The notes below the pieces were generated by a model that did not search any database, had not been told where the DNA came from, and was given only the letters and a program-made list of their open reading frames with translations. The translations under genes and the position numbers were made by a program. Shown in pieces: positions 36,009 to 44,866 of a stretch of 64,000 nucleotides of DNA (position 1 is its first letter; every line of letters begins with the position of its first letter). The stretch spans positions 2,170,001 to 2,234,000 of the forward strand of contig NZ_VFME01000001.1 in assembly GCF_006714895.1 (NCBI RefSeq), in the 5' to 3' direction. The stretch is from Gramella sp. Hel_I_59 (GTDB lineage: Bacteria; Bacteroidota; Bacteroidia; Flavobacteriales; Flavobacteriaceae).

Positions 36009-37919
36009 ATGAGTCAAAAACAAATAGCATTATTTGATGATAGATTTCTAGAATCATTTGCAGGGAAAGGAATTATCTCAGATTCAAAAATTGCAATTAT
36101 TGAATTAATTGCAAATGCTTGGGATGCCGGGGCAACAAAAGTTGATATAACGTGGCCAATAGAAGATGGTGATAATTTTTCTATACAAGATAATGGGCAT
36201 GGAATGACTGAAAACGAGTTTAGTTCTCGCTTTCGAACATTAGCATATAATAGAAACAGAGAACAAGGTTCTTATGCTCAAATTCCAGTTGACCATAAAG
36301 AGTTAATTAGTAAGCGGCCAACCTTTGGGAGAAACGGTAAAGGTAGATTATCAGGATTTGCGTTTGGTGAATTTTTTCAAGTAAGAACCTGGAAAGATGG
36401 AGAAGAAATTTTGTACAAAGTCTTTTCTGACAATTCAAATTTTCTAGCATTTAGAAAATTGGATAATAGACCTAAGAATGGTCATGGTACAGAAGTTTTC
36501 GTGAAAAATGCATTAAGACCAAATTTAAGTTTTGAAAATGTAAAAATGGAAATTGGAATGAGGTTCATGACAGATCCACATTTTGAAGTAATTATAAATG
36601 GAGAAAAAATTACATTTCTTGATATACCAGAGGAAAATATAGAAAAACTAGAAGTTACAGTAGAAGGAATAGGTACAATTGAAATAACAGTAATCGACGT
36701 AAAAGATACCGATAGATCAACTCAGCAACACGGAATTGCTTGGCATGTAAAAAATAGATTAGTAGGAGAATGTACGTGGAAAGGAAGCAGCAACGAACAT
36801 TTAATTGATGGAAGAAGAATTGCTGCTAAAAGGTATATTTTCATCGTTGAAGCAGATTGCTTAGAAGATGCAGTTACTCCAGATTGGACTAGTTTTTTCC
36901 AAACTGATGATAAGTACAAACAAGTATTTCCAGCAGTTCAAGAAAAGATAAGAGATTATCTATTAGAACTTAATAAAGAAAACAGGCAGGAAACCTTTAG
37001 AGAAATAGAGGAATCAACTCGACCTCTATTAAAAAGAATTGGTTTAGTAAGTCGTGAAAAATGGGAAACATTCATGACAAATGTTCAAGAAGAATGTCCT
37101 TCAATTTCTCAAAACGATTTGGAAAAAGTTGGAAAGTTATTAGCAACATTGGAAAGAACAGAATCTAAATATGATCTTATTTCGATTCTTTCTTCATCTT
37201 CAGTAGAAGAATTAGAAGGGCTTAATAAGGTTCTTAAAAAATGGGATATAAATTTCGCAAAGCTAGTTTTAGATGAAGTTGAATATAGAATGACATTAAT
37301 CGAAAAACTTCAAAGTAGAGTTCTAACTCCGAATTCAGACGAAGTTCAAGATTTACAGCCATTATTTCATCGTGGTTTATGGATTTTTGGACCAGAGTAT
37401 GAAACCATACAATTCACATCGAATCAAGGAATGACAAAAGTAATTCAAACTATTTTTGGAGTTGAAATGAAAGGTAGCACTAAAAGACCTGATTTTGCAA
37501 TTCTGGAAGAGAGTACAGTAGGTCTATACAGTTATCCTAAATATGATGAACAAGGTGGTGAGGTTGGAATAGACAGATTAACAATAGTTGAATTAAAGAG
37601 ACCTGGTGTTCCATTGGGAAATGAGGAAGTTAATCAATCATGGAAATATGTAAAAGAACTTTTAGATAAAGGACTTTTAAAATCATATTCAAAAGTTACG
37701 TGTTTCGTTCTGGGTTCAGAACTTGTACCATATGAAGCTGAGAGAACAACAAAGATGGACGGTTCTGTTATTATACAGCCAATGGACTACGATATTGTAA
37801 TGAAAAGAGCAAAGAGCCGTTTATTGAATCTTTTTGATAAAGTTAAAAATGCACCTTACCTAGAAAATACTCGAATCAAGGAATATTTAAGGGAAAAGGA
37901 ACAAATAGAGTTATTCTAG
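36009..37919 (+). CDS. Cassette 15: GHKL (Hsp90-like) ATPase fused to a PD-(D/E)XK-like domain
   Basis: A 636-residue protein. The N-terminal GHKL ATPase has the N box IELIANAWDAGA (Glu32, Asn36), G1 DNGHGM (61-66) and G2 FGRNGKGR (107-114). A middle transducer-like region follows. The C-terminal part has KRPDFAILEES, then DRLTIVELKRPGVPLGNEEVNQSWKYVKELL, where Asp...Glu-Leu-Lys fits a PD-(D/E)XK nuclease. ATPase-plus-nuclease fusions of this sort are typical of defence systems; the role is inferred. It is the only cassette closed by a type D site. Confidence 0.8.
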   Translation: MSQKQIALFDDRFLESFAGKGIISDSKIAIIELIANAWDAGATKVDITWPIEDGDNFSIQDNGHGMTENEFSSRFRTLAYNRNREQGSYAQIPVDHKELISKRPTFGRNGKGRLSGFAFGEFFQVRTWKDGEEILYKVFSDNSNFLAFRKLDNRPKNGHGTEVFVKNALRPNLSFENVKMEIGMRFMTDPHFEVIINGEKITFLDIPEENIEKLEVTVEGIGTIEITVIDVKDTDRSTQQHGIAWHVKNRLVGECTWKGSSNEHLIDGRRIAAKRYIFIVEADCLEDAVTPDWTSFFQTDDKYKQVFPAVQEKIRDYLLELNKENRQETFREIEESTRPLLKRIGLVSREKWETFMTNVQEECPSISQNDLEKVGKLLATLERTESKYDLISILSSSSVEELEGLNKVLKKWDINFAKLVLDEVEYRMTLIEKLQSRVLTPNSDEVQDLQPLFHRGLWIFGPEYETIQFTSNQGMTKVIQTIFGVEMKGSTKRPDFAILEESTVGLYSYPKYDEQGGEVGIDRLTIVELKRPGVPLGNEEVNQSWKYVKELLDKGLLKSYSKVTCFVLGSELVPYEAERTTKMDGSVIIQPMDYDIVMKRAKSRLLNLFDKVKNAPYLENTRIKEYLREKEQIELF

Positions 37920-37934
37920 AATAAGCCAGTGCCC

Positions 37935-38062
37935 AACAACGTATATCGCAAATGGCGGGTTTATTTGAAAAGAACTAAATTAGATTCCATAATAAACAAA
38001 ACCGTAAAGCCGACAAATCCGCATTCATTATTCCGCGCCACTTGTCGATATACGAGACCGTT
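37935..38062 (+). repeat. attC-like site 15 (type D, unique)
   Basis: Closes cassette 15. It is 128 bp with arms CGTATATCGCAAATGGCGGG and TCCGCGCCACTTGTCGATA. The end GTGCCCAAC is the complement of the start GTTGGGCAC; A11 faces C, then GCTTA pairs. Confidence 0.88.
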
Positions 38063-38085
38063 AGGATGCAATGCAACAGAGTTAG

Positions 38086-38523
38086 ATGAAAGAACTTAAG
38101 CAATTAAAACTTCTATTAATCATTTCTCATTCATTGATACCAATTGCCGCTGGACACGGATTTGGAATTTTACTTCTTTTTGAAATTATAAGTCCAATCA
38201 GAATATTCCAGGACGGAATTTTATTTGATTTCAACGCGGACTTTCAAGATAGATTAATGTTTGTAGGATTGGTATCACTCCTGAGTAAAATAATCCTTAT
38301 ATCAAGTCTGATACTAAAGAACTCAAAACTTAAAAATTTATTTACTATTACTGGAGTTTTAATTCTATGGTTAGCAACATTCATTCTGACTAAAAACCCG
38401 GATAAAGATTCTTTATCTAATTTACCGATGATGACAAGTTCAATATCATTAATCTTATCGGTAATAGTCCTATTTAAAGTAATGAACAAAGAACTAAAAC
38501 TAAAGAAGAAAATTATAGCTTAG
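38086..38523 (+). CDS. Cassette 16: membrane protein of unknown function
   Basis: A 145-residue protein with four hydrophobic segments, starting MKELKQLKLLLIISHSLIPIAAGHGFGIL. The N-terminal HGFGILLLFE helix and even spacing suggest a small four-helix membrane protein. I do not recognise the family. Confidence 0.65.
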   Translation: MKELKQLKLLLIISHSLIPIAAGHGFGILLLFEIISPIRIFQDGILFDFNADFQDRLMFVGLVSLLSKIILISSLILKNSKLKNLFTITGVLILWLATFILTKNPDKDSLSNLPMMTSSISLILSVIVLFKVMNKELKLKKKIIA

Positions 38524-38533
38524 CACTGCACCT

Positions 38534-38658
38534 AACATCGGTTCATCGCAAATAACGGGTATTGTCAAAAAAGTGTAATTTTAGAAACCAGAAAAGAAAA
38601 TAGTTAATCCGACAAGTGCGCGTCCCTACTCCCGCAACTTGCGATAACCGTAACCGTT
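38534..38658 (+). repeat. attC-like site 16 (type A)
   Basis: Closes cassette 16. The end TGCACCTAAC pairs with the start GTTAGGATGCA with one base bulged; A11 faces C, then TGC pairs. Confidence 0.88.
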
Positions 38659-38698
38659 GTAGCCAATGCACAAAAATTCAGTAAAGAAGATATAATTA

Positions 38699-39199
38699 AT
38701 GAAAGTGAGCTTGGTAAAAGGAATGGAATTCATAAAAACAGATAAAATACTGGATATTACATCTTGGTTATTTCTATTAATAATTTGGTTAATAACTGTG
38801 ATTTTCTATCAAAATCTTCCCAACGAGATTCCTACTCATTTTAACTACCAAGGAATGGCTGACAATTTCGGAAATAGAAAAGAAATTTTTATCCTTCCTA
38901 TTCTTGCTACTGTACTCAATATTGCTTTGACATTCTTAAGTAAATTTTTGAACTCATCTAACTTTTTAAACAAAAGAAAAGATTTTCAAGATTCAAAAGT
39001 TATAAATAAAATTATAAGGTTTTTTAAAGTCGCAATTCCTTTAATCTTTGGGTTAATAATATATCATACTATTGAAATTGCGAAAAACAAATCAAACGGT
39101 TTAGGTTATTGGTTATTAATTTTGACTATCATAATTATTAATATTCCGAATTTATACTACATAATTATTTCGATAATTAAAAAAAATAAAATTAAGTAG
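38699..39199 (+). CDS. Cassette 17: DUF1648-like membrane protein
   Basis: A 166-residue protein with four hydrophobic segments. The first loop reads LPNEIPTHFNYQGMADNFGNRKE, matching the DUF1648 signature (P-hxxxxGxxdxxG) found in SdpI-like immunity proteins and related membrane proteins. A role in resistance to a toxin peptide is possible but not shown. A second Met at residue 9 is an alternative start. Confidence 0.8.
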   Translation: MKVSLVKGMEFIKTDKILDITSWLFLLIIWLITVIFYQNLPNEIPTHFNYQGMADNFGNRKEIFILPILATVLNIALTFLSKFLNSSNFLNKRKDFQDSKVINKIIRFFKVAIPLIFGLIIYHTIEIAKNKSNGLGYWLLILTIIIINIPNLYYIIISIIKKNKIK

Positions 39200-39213
39200 A
39201 AAGCACTGGCAAC

Positions 39214-39338
39214 AACATCGGTTAATCGCAAATAACGGGTATTGCCGAAAAAGTGTAATTTTAGAAACCAGGAAATATAAGAGTTAATCCGACAAGTCCG
39301 CGTCCCTACTCCCGCAACTTGCGATAACCGTAACCGTT
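39214..39338 (+). repeat. attC-like site 17 (type A)
   Basis: Closes cassette 17. The end GCACTGGCAACAAC pairs with the start GTTGTAGCCAATGC, with the A11-C mismatch and one other. Confidence 0.9.
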
Positions 39339-39378
39339 GGCTTTAATGCTTTAATCAGGTTTAGTACTTTAAATTTAT

Positions 39379-40542
39379 ATGAGATTAAAAATAATTTGTC
39401 TTTCAATACTAATCATATTGAGTAGCTGTAAACAGAAAGAGAGTATTGATTCCGAACTATTCATTGGAAGGTATAGAATAATAGATCAATTAGTTCCTTA
39501 TCCATATTTAATTAAAGAGAAAAAAGATTCCATTTATCTTTTAAATCATAATGGCGATACCATTGATAAGATTAAGGAAAAAGGAATAGATTCTAATAAA
39601 GAAATCCAGTTCAAAAACAAAAAACTAAAAGTTCTAAAAAAACAAGATGATAATTTTTTTGCTTTTGATTTAATAGATACTACAAACTTCCGATTATATA
39701 AAAATGGTCAACCGATTGCAAAATATGGCGCTAGATTTGAGAAAATTAAAGCTAGTAAAAAGCTAAATATTCAAAAAATCAAAGAAGAGATTAAAGATAT
39801 TATTTGGAAATATGAGGTTATAGAAGATGAAAATAGTAACCCAAATAAGGATTTAAAAATTCGACAAGTATTAAGCTTTGAAAATGATAGCTTGACTATA
39901 GTCACAAATTATTATTATAAAAACTCAAAAACCTATTCAGAGTTTGAAAAAAAAGCATATCAAATTTTTCAAATTGATAACGCTAGTTTCCTTTCACTCC
40001 AAAAAGAAGATGACAATCCCCAACCTATATTTCAAATAAAATCATTCGATCCAGAAACTATAGAGTTAATAGATTTTTCTTCCAGAGATATCAAGGATAT
40101 TTCTTTTGTAAAGGATCAAATTAGCCAAGAGGACTTCAAAGAATTAGTTATGAATACTTCTCAATATTCAAATTGTTTTGATGGCTACCAGGGGGAGTAC
40201 TATTTTGGTAATAATGTAACCTTCAAAAAGGGTAATGAATTCATTCTAGATCATGTAAACGATAATATACCAGAGATCCAACTTAAATCTGGATATATCA
40301 TAGTTCACTTTAATATTAATTGCAGTGGAGATATTGGTCGATTTGGTCTAATTCAAATGAACAGAGAATTCAAAGAAGCCTCTTATTCAAGAGAAATTAT
40401 AAAACATCTAATAAATAAAGTGAGTGAATTAAAGGATTTTCCTTCCTCCTACTCCCGGAAGAATTGGCTAAATTATAAAGACGTACATGCGTTCTTAATG
40501 TTCAAAATAGATGAAGGTAAAATAGTTGATATATGCCCATAA
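39379..40542 (+). CDS. Cassette 18a: lipoprotein of unknown function
   Basis: A 387-residue lipoprotein (IILSSCKQK, Cys17). The last 130 residues (SQYSNCFDGYQGEYYFGNNVTF, GYIIVHFNINCSGDIGRFGLIQMN, KDVHAFLMFKIDEGKIVDICP) resemble the energy-transducer/TonB C-terminal-like fold of flavobacterial lipoproteins. The function is unknown. The end overlaps the start of the next gene by 10 bases. Confidence 0.7.
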   Translation: MRLKIICLSILIILSSCKQKESIDSELFIGRYRIIDQLVPYPYLIKEKKDSIYLLNHNGDTIDKIKEKGIDSNKEIQFKNKKLKVLKKQDDNFFAFDLIDTTNFRLYKNGQPIAKYGARFEKIKASKKLNIQKIKEEIKDIIWKYEVIEDENSNPNKDLKIRQVLSFENDSLTIVTNYYYKNSKTYSEFEKKAYQIFQIDNASFLSLQKEDDNPQPIFQIKSFDPETIELIDFSSRDIKDISFVKDQISQEDFKELVMNTSQYSNCFDGYQGEYYFGNNVTFKKGNEFILDHVNDNIPEIQLKSGYIIVHFNINCSGDIGRFGLIQMNREFKEASYSREIIKHLINKVSELKDFPSSYSRKNWLNYKDVHAFLMFKIDEGKIVDICP

Positions 40543-41372
40543 AACGAAAAATCCTTGGTTTGACAATAGCAGTTTTCCTCTTTAGCTGCAATGAAGAAAA
40601 GGCTAAAGATTATTCAACTCTTAGCGAAAACGAAAAGAAAGAATTAGCTGATTGGTATCACAAATCATCAGACTACTTTTTACAACCATCAGAATTATAT
40701 AGAACGTATAAAGATTCAGCTTTAAAGGTACAACCTAACAATGTTGACTTATTACAAAGACTTTCGTATTCCTACAAGAAAGTAGGAGAACATATCAAAG
40801 CCATGGAAATTCTTAACAGAGCTGTCGAAATAGACATTGCAAATGGAAATTCAGGAGCTTTAGAATATAGAGCCTGGACTCTGTTGTACTATTACAAGGA
40901 TTATGAAGGCACTATTAGAGATGTTGACCAAATAGAAAAGATAACAGGAAGCGCATATAATTCGTGTTGGGGTGAACCTTGTGGTTTTCATAAAGGGCAA
41001 GCTTTGTATAAGCTTGAAAATTTTGAACAGGCAATCGAAACGTTTGAAAAGGTTAATGCTGAAGAAGAAAAACTTGGTTTTGACACGAATGACAACCATT
41101 TGATATTCTTTTACATAGGTAGATCTTATACAGAGTTGAAAAATTATGAGATGGCAATAAAGTATTACAGAAAATCCCTCGCTTCCGTAGAGAAATTTCC
41201 AGAGGCCTATTATCAGTTAGGTTTAGTTTATAAGAAATTAAATCAAAAAGCTAAGGCGGACAAAAATTTCAAACTTGCAAAAACCAATATTAAGTACAGC
41301 ATGGGTGAACCGTACGTAGAACGAATTGATGAAGTTTTTCCATTTATGATAGATAAGGAGATTGGGAAATAA
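40533..41372 (+). CDS. Cassette 18b: TPR lipoprotein
   Basis: A 279-residue lipoprotein (TIAVFLFSCNEEK) made mostly of TPR-like repeats (VDLLQRLSYSYKKVGEHIKAMEILNRAVEID, AIETFEKVN, LIFFYIGRSYTELKNYEMAIKYYRKSLAS, PEAYYQLGLVYKKLNQKAKADKNFKLAK). It is a probable protein-binding periplasmic factor. It overlaps the upstream lipoprotein gene, so the pair probably acts together. The layout is related to the cassette 26 protein. Confidence 0.78.
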   Translation: MPIKRKILGLTIAVFLFSCNEEKAKDYSTLSENEKKELADWYHKSSDYFLQPSELYRTYKDSALKVQPNNVDLLQRLSYSYKKVGEHIKAMEILNRAVEIDIANGNSGALEYRAWTLLYYYKDYEGTIRDVDQIEKITGSAYNSCWGEPCGFHKGQALYKLENFEQAIETFEKVNAEEEKLGFDTNDNHLIFFYIGRSYTELKNYEMAIKYYRKSLASVEKFPEAYYQLGLVYKKLNQKAKADKNFKLAKTNIKYSMGEPYVERIDEVFPFMIDKEIGK

Positions 41373-41385
41373 AGCACTAAAAGCC

Positions 41386-41509
41386 AACAACGGTTAATCG
41401 CCAATAGGTGGCACGATTAGTAAGAAAATAATTAACTTGACCACAAACCAATACTAAGCCGACAAATCAGCGTCCTTTACTCCGCCAACTGGCGATAACC
41501 GAGACCGTT
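41386..41509 (+). repeat. attC-like site 18 (type B)
   Basis: Closes cassette 18. The end GCACTAAAAGCCAAC pairs with the start GTTGGCTTTAATGC with one inserted base. It is one base shorter than the norm. Confidence 0.88.
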
Positions 41510-41522
41510 GCCAACAATATTT

Positions 41523-42434
41523 ATGAAAGATTTCGCTACAATATTATTCCTGCTATTATATTCTACTATTGCTTTTGCAAATAAAATAGACCGATTGAAA
41601 ACAACTGAAGACGTCGAAGAATTTGTAAAAAAAATTGAGCCAATTTTTACAAAATATAAATATTTGAATTACGAATTACTATCGACTGATAAACTCACTC
41701 AAAAACTAAATTGTCATGGAATATTTCGTAAATGGGGAATTAGAAACTGGGAAAAAGTTGACATAAATAATGACGGTAATACAGATTTAATATACATCAT
41801 TGAATCTGACAACAGCTTTGATTCCTATTTAATTTTGGATAATGGTTTCTACAAATATAAAAATGTACGTCTTTCGAGAAACGTATTCGAAAATTGTGAG
41901 CTTTTCAAGCCAGTTAAAATTGACAATAAAAATTACCTACAATCATATATTATAAAACATAAGGCAATTACTTCATTTGAATACGAAGAAGTTATACGTA
42001 TTGATACTTTAGAATATAAATATGATAATTTCGTGGAAATACAAGATGAGCCTGCAAATTACCAAATAGATACTATTAAGTATAGTACGAGTAGCTGCTT
42101 GGGTAGTTGCCCAATTTTCAATATAACAATCACGGCAAAAGGAGAGATTTTTTACAAAGGTGAATGGTATGTAGAAGAGGAAGGTAAAAGAACTGTAGCA
42201 AATGGGAAACGGGAATTTCAACTAATAAAAGACATACTAAACTCTATCAAAGTTAAGGAATTAGAAAACAACTACTCAGTTTCGTGGACTGATGACCAAA
42301 CTTCACTTTTAGAAATTCACTTTAAAGATGGTCAAATAAAAAAAATTAGAGATTATGGATTACAGGGTACATTTGGATTAGCCACATTGTACGATAGATT
42401 AAAAAATATTGCTTTAACTACTAATTGGGATTAA
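41523..42434 (+). CDS. Cassette 19: secreted protein with DUF6438-like domain
   Basis: A 303-residue protein with a signal peptide (MKDFATILFLLLYSTIAFA). The first half includes a calcium-loop-like VDINNDGNTDLIYI. The second half has IKYSTSSCLGSCPIFNITITAKGEIFYKGEWYVEEEG, the mark of DUF6438. I chose ATG 41523; a longer frame starts at a TTG in the crossover and is rejected. The function is unknown; it is probably periplasmic. Confidence 0.75.
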   Translation: MKDFATILFLLLYSTIAFANKIDRLKTTEDVEEFVKKIEPIFTKYKYLNYELLSTDKLTQKLNCHGIFRKWGIRNWEKVDINNDGNTDLIYIIESDNSFDSYLILDNGFYKYKNVRLSRNVFENCELFKPVKIDNKNYLQSYIIKHKAITSFEYEEVIRIDTLEYKYDNFVEIQDEPANYQIDTIKYSTSSCLGSCPIFNITITAKGEIFYKGEWYVEEEGKRTVANGKREFQLIKDILNSIKVKELENNYSVSWTDDQTSLLEIHFKDGQIKKIRDYGLQGTFGLATLYDRLKNIALTTNWD

Positions 42435-42445
42435 ATACTGTTGGC

Positions 42446-42570
42446 AACAACGGTTAATCGCCAATAAGCGGCAGCATAAGATAGAAAATAATTAACTTGA
42501 CCAACGAACCAACACTAAGCCGACAAACCCGCGTCCCTTAATCCACCAACTGGCGATAACCGAGACAGTT
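42446..42570 (+). repeat. attC-like site 19 (type B)
   Basis: Closes cassette 19. The end CTGTTGGCAAC is the complement of the start GTTGCCAACA plus the A11-C mismatch, and TATTTA continues the match. The right arm ends ACAGTT instead of ACCGTT. Confidence 0.9.
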
Positions 42571-42606
42571 GCCTGCAATTCACCAATAGTATTACAAAGA
42601 AGAAAA

Positions 42607-43140
42607 ATGAAATGTTATATAATAGTGGAGAATATCCAAACTGACATCATTGAAAAAGTGTTGATGAATTTAGCAAATCTGTATGCTAGTACAGAGTTTG
42701 TCAGAGGAATTGAGCTATTCAGAAAAAAAGGTTCTACTGATTCATTCTTAATCTTATTCACCAATACTCCTGACATTGAAAGATTCAATTACTTCGTAAA
42801 TTATATTGAATATCCAATAGGGCTTGAAAATCACTCACCATTTACTCGGGGTTTTTATAGAACTGATCAGATTGATGAAGATTACGACTTTAAAAACGGC
42901 GATTGGATAATGGTTTTCATTTCTAAGACTGATAAAGAATATGACAATGTTCATATTACGAATAGCTCTAATCGAAACTACGTCTTTGATTTTGGAGGCT
43001 CAGTAAAAGCCCTTGATTCAATTGAGGAAAAATTTGAATTGATCGCTACAGATATTGAAAATTATAATCATATAATTGATATTTATCCAAGTGAGGACTT
43101 TGAACAGAAAAATCACAAAACCTGGTGGAAGTTTTGGTAA
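42607..43140 (+). CDS. Cassette 20: soluble protein of unknown function
   Basis: A 177-residue cytoplasmic-looking protein. The first 95 residues (MKCYIIVENIQTDIIEKVLMNLANLY, STDSFLILFTN, ERFNYFVNYIEYPIG) look like a small ferredoxin-like fold. The C-terminus is KTWWKFW. I do not recognise a family. Confidence 0.62.
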   Translation: MKCYIIVENIQTDIIEKVLMNLANLYASTEFVRGIELFRKKGSTDSFLILFTNTPDIERFNYFVNYIEYPIGLENHSPFTRGFYRTDQIDEDYDFKNGDWIMVFISKTDKEYDNVHITNSSNRNYVFDFGGSVKALDSIEEKFELIATDIENYNHIIDIYPSEDFEQKNHKTWWKFW

Positions 43141-43204
43141 AAAGTAAAGGCTAGTTAACTATTAAGTTTTTTAATAATATTTAGTATCCTAAAGAACTGC
43201 AGGC

Positions 43205-43329
43205 AACATCGGTTGATCGCAAATAACGGGTTTTGTCGAAAAAGTGTAATTTTAGAAACCAGGAGAGAAAACATCTAATCCGACAAGTCCGCGTCCTTAC
43301 TCCCGCAACTTGCGATAACCGAGACCGTT
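43205..43329 (+). repeat. attC-like site 20 (type A)
   Basis: Closes cassette 20. The end TGCAGGCAAC is the complement of the start GTTGCCTGCA; A11 faces C. The right arm carries GAGACCGTT, a type B tail on a type A body. Confidence 0.9.
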
Positions 43330-43384
43330 ATATAAAATTGCACATTTGAGTTTTAGTTTAATAATTTTTTGATTTTGAATAAGA

Positions 43385-43723
43385 ATGAATAACAACATTT
43401 CTAAGAAAACTGACTATAAAGAGCTTTCTGTTTGGATCTTCTCAATTTTCTGTATCTCGCTTTTACTAATATTCTGTATAACGGAATTTCTGAGAGGAGT
43501 TTTGAATGAATGGCTATTTAAAAATAGCAGATTATTTCTCGTGCTACTCACTGTAGGAGTTGTAGTTATGTCATTTGTAAACTCTCTGAAACTCCTGAGA
43601 AGAAAAGATGCGTCAAAAAATGTGAAATGGATTGTATTAAGCTCTATACCATTTGTACTATTTACGATGGCTTTCCTATTAGCATTTAACTGGAAGAATA
43701 TAATAGAATCATATTTCAATTAA
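43385..43723 (+). CDS. Cassette 21: small membrane protein of unknown function
   Basis: A 112-residue protein with three hydrophobic segments (about residues 15-36, 48-66 and 81-103) separated by short basic loops. No family is recognised. Its cassette ends are nearly the same as those of cassette 36, although the gene inside differs. Confidence 0.62.
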   Translation: MNNNISKKTDYKELSVWIFSIFCISLLLIFCITEFLRGVLNEWLFKNSRLFLVLLTVGVVVMSFVNSLKLLRRKDASKNVKWIVLSSIPFVLFTMAFLLAFNWKNIIESYFN

Positions 43724-43764
43724 TATGAACTCTAAACATGTTTTTAGTTTGTGCAACTTTAAAT

Positions 43765-43889
43765 AACAGCGGTTGATCGCAAATAACGGGTTTAACCAAA
43801 AAAGTGTAATTTTAGTAACCAGGAAAGAAATTGGTTAATCCGACAAGTCCGCGTCCCTACTCCCGCAACTTGCGATAACCGCAACCGTT
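43765..43889 (+). repeat. attC-like site 21 (type A)
   Basis: Closes cassette 21. The end TGTGCAACTTTAAATAAC pairs with the start GTTATATAAAATTGCACA, with A11 facing C and one other mismatch. Confidence 0.9.
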
Positions 43890-43930
43890 GGCAAAAATTT
43901 TAAATTAAGATTCAATAAATAACAAATATT

Positions 43931-44866
43931 ATGGGTGAATGGTCAAAAAAAATAGGAGAAAAGGGAGAAGAAATTGTCGACTATTTTTTTAAAGAAATAT
44001 TAGGATACAATTCAGTACTAGCCGGAGAAAGTATTAAGTGTATTAAAGGAGAAAAACATAAGGTTAGCAAAAGCGATAAAACTACTCACGGAATTGATGG
44101 TTTAATAAGTGCTAAAAGTCCTTTGGAAGATAATATATTAGATATAGGAGTTATATCATCAAAATTCACATCTAAGGAATATCCAAATTCTCCGAAGTCG
44201 AAATTTAAAGAACATATAGTGGATTTAGCGCACACTTTAGAGTGCTTTAAATTTTCAAAACTATATGCAGAAACTAATAAAAAATACACACAAATTGATA
44301 GAACGAATATTACAGGAATTTTGGTTTGGACTTCAAATGGTAGTCCAGAAACAGAATCAATAATTCCAAAGGTTTCAAATTCTTTATTAGATAATGACTT
44401 AATTTTTGAAAAAATAATTGTTATAGACAATGATAGAATAAATTTTTATGTTGAAACAGTTTTAAATGCAAAGGAAAAATTTGGAGAAAATAATGTTCAG
44501 TTTATCTATCACAATACTAATTTGAATAATTCCAGTCTGCCAACAAATAGTTACGGTAAATTTTTGCCGATAAATTACATATTTTCAAATCTAATTCCAT
44601 TGAGAATAGAAAATGGCAATAACATAGATCTTGTTTTATTTTCTAAAGATAATTTTGATATAGAAAATTTTTCACAGCTTCTTGCCTTTGCCAAAAATTT
44701 TGATCATTTAGATTCTACACAAAGAGTAATAATATCCTACCCCGAATTCAACGAACTAATAGACACCCCAGGAATCAGTTCAGTACTTTCTGATTTTAAT
44801 CATTATAAATTAAATAAGAATCTATTTGTAAGAACGCATTTATCCAATTTTAAAAATCTCTCCTAA
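43931..44866 (+). CDS. Cassette 22a: GAPS4a-like protein of a two-gene defence pair
   Basis: A 311-residue protein. MGEWSKKIGEKGEEIVDYFFKEILGY with a following HGIDGLI segment and ILDIGVISSKFTS looks like the N-terminal part of a PD-(D/E)XK-type nuclease and recalls GapS4a of the two-gene GAPS4 phage-defence system (recalled similarity, not searched). Its stop codon overlaps the ATG of 44866-45969 by one base, so the pair is translated together. The Asp...E/D-x-K triad cannot be fixed with confidence. Confidence 0.55.
   Translation: MGEWSKKIGEKGEEIVDYFFKEILGYNSVLAGESIKCIKGEKHKVSKSDKTTHGIDGLISAKSPLEDNILDIGVISSKFTSKEYPNSPKSKFKEHIVDLAHTLECFKFSKLYAETNKKYTQIDRTNITGILVWTSNGSPETESIIPKVSNSLLDNDLIFEKIIVIDNDRINFYVETVLNAKEKFGENNVQFIYHNTNLNNSSLPTNSYGKFLPINYIFSNLIPLRIENGNNIDLVLFSKDNFDIENFSQLLAFAKNFDHLDSTQRVIISYPEFNELIDTPGISSVLSDFNHYKLNKNLFVRTHLSNFKNLS

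Noticed and set aside
41508-41525. Extended frames starting at TTG or GTG inside the crossover (41508, 53964, 55802, 50663, 27773)
   Set aside because: These starts lie in the GTT crossover and add a few site-derived residues; an ATG with a signal peptide or conserved start follows within a few codons.
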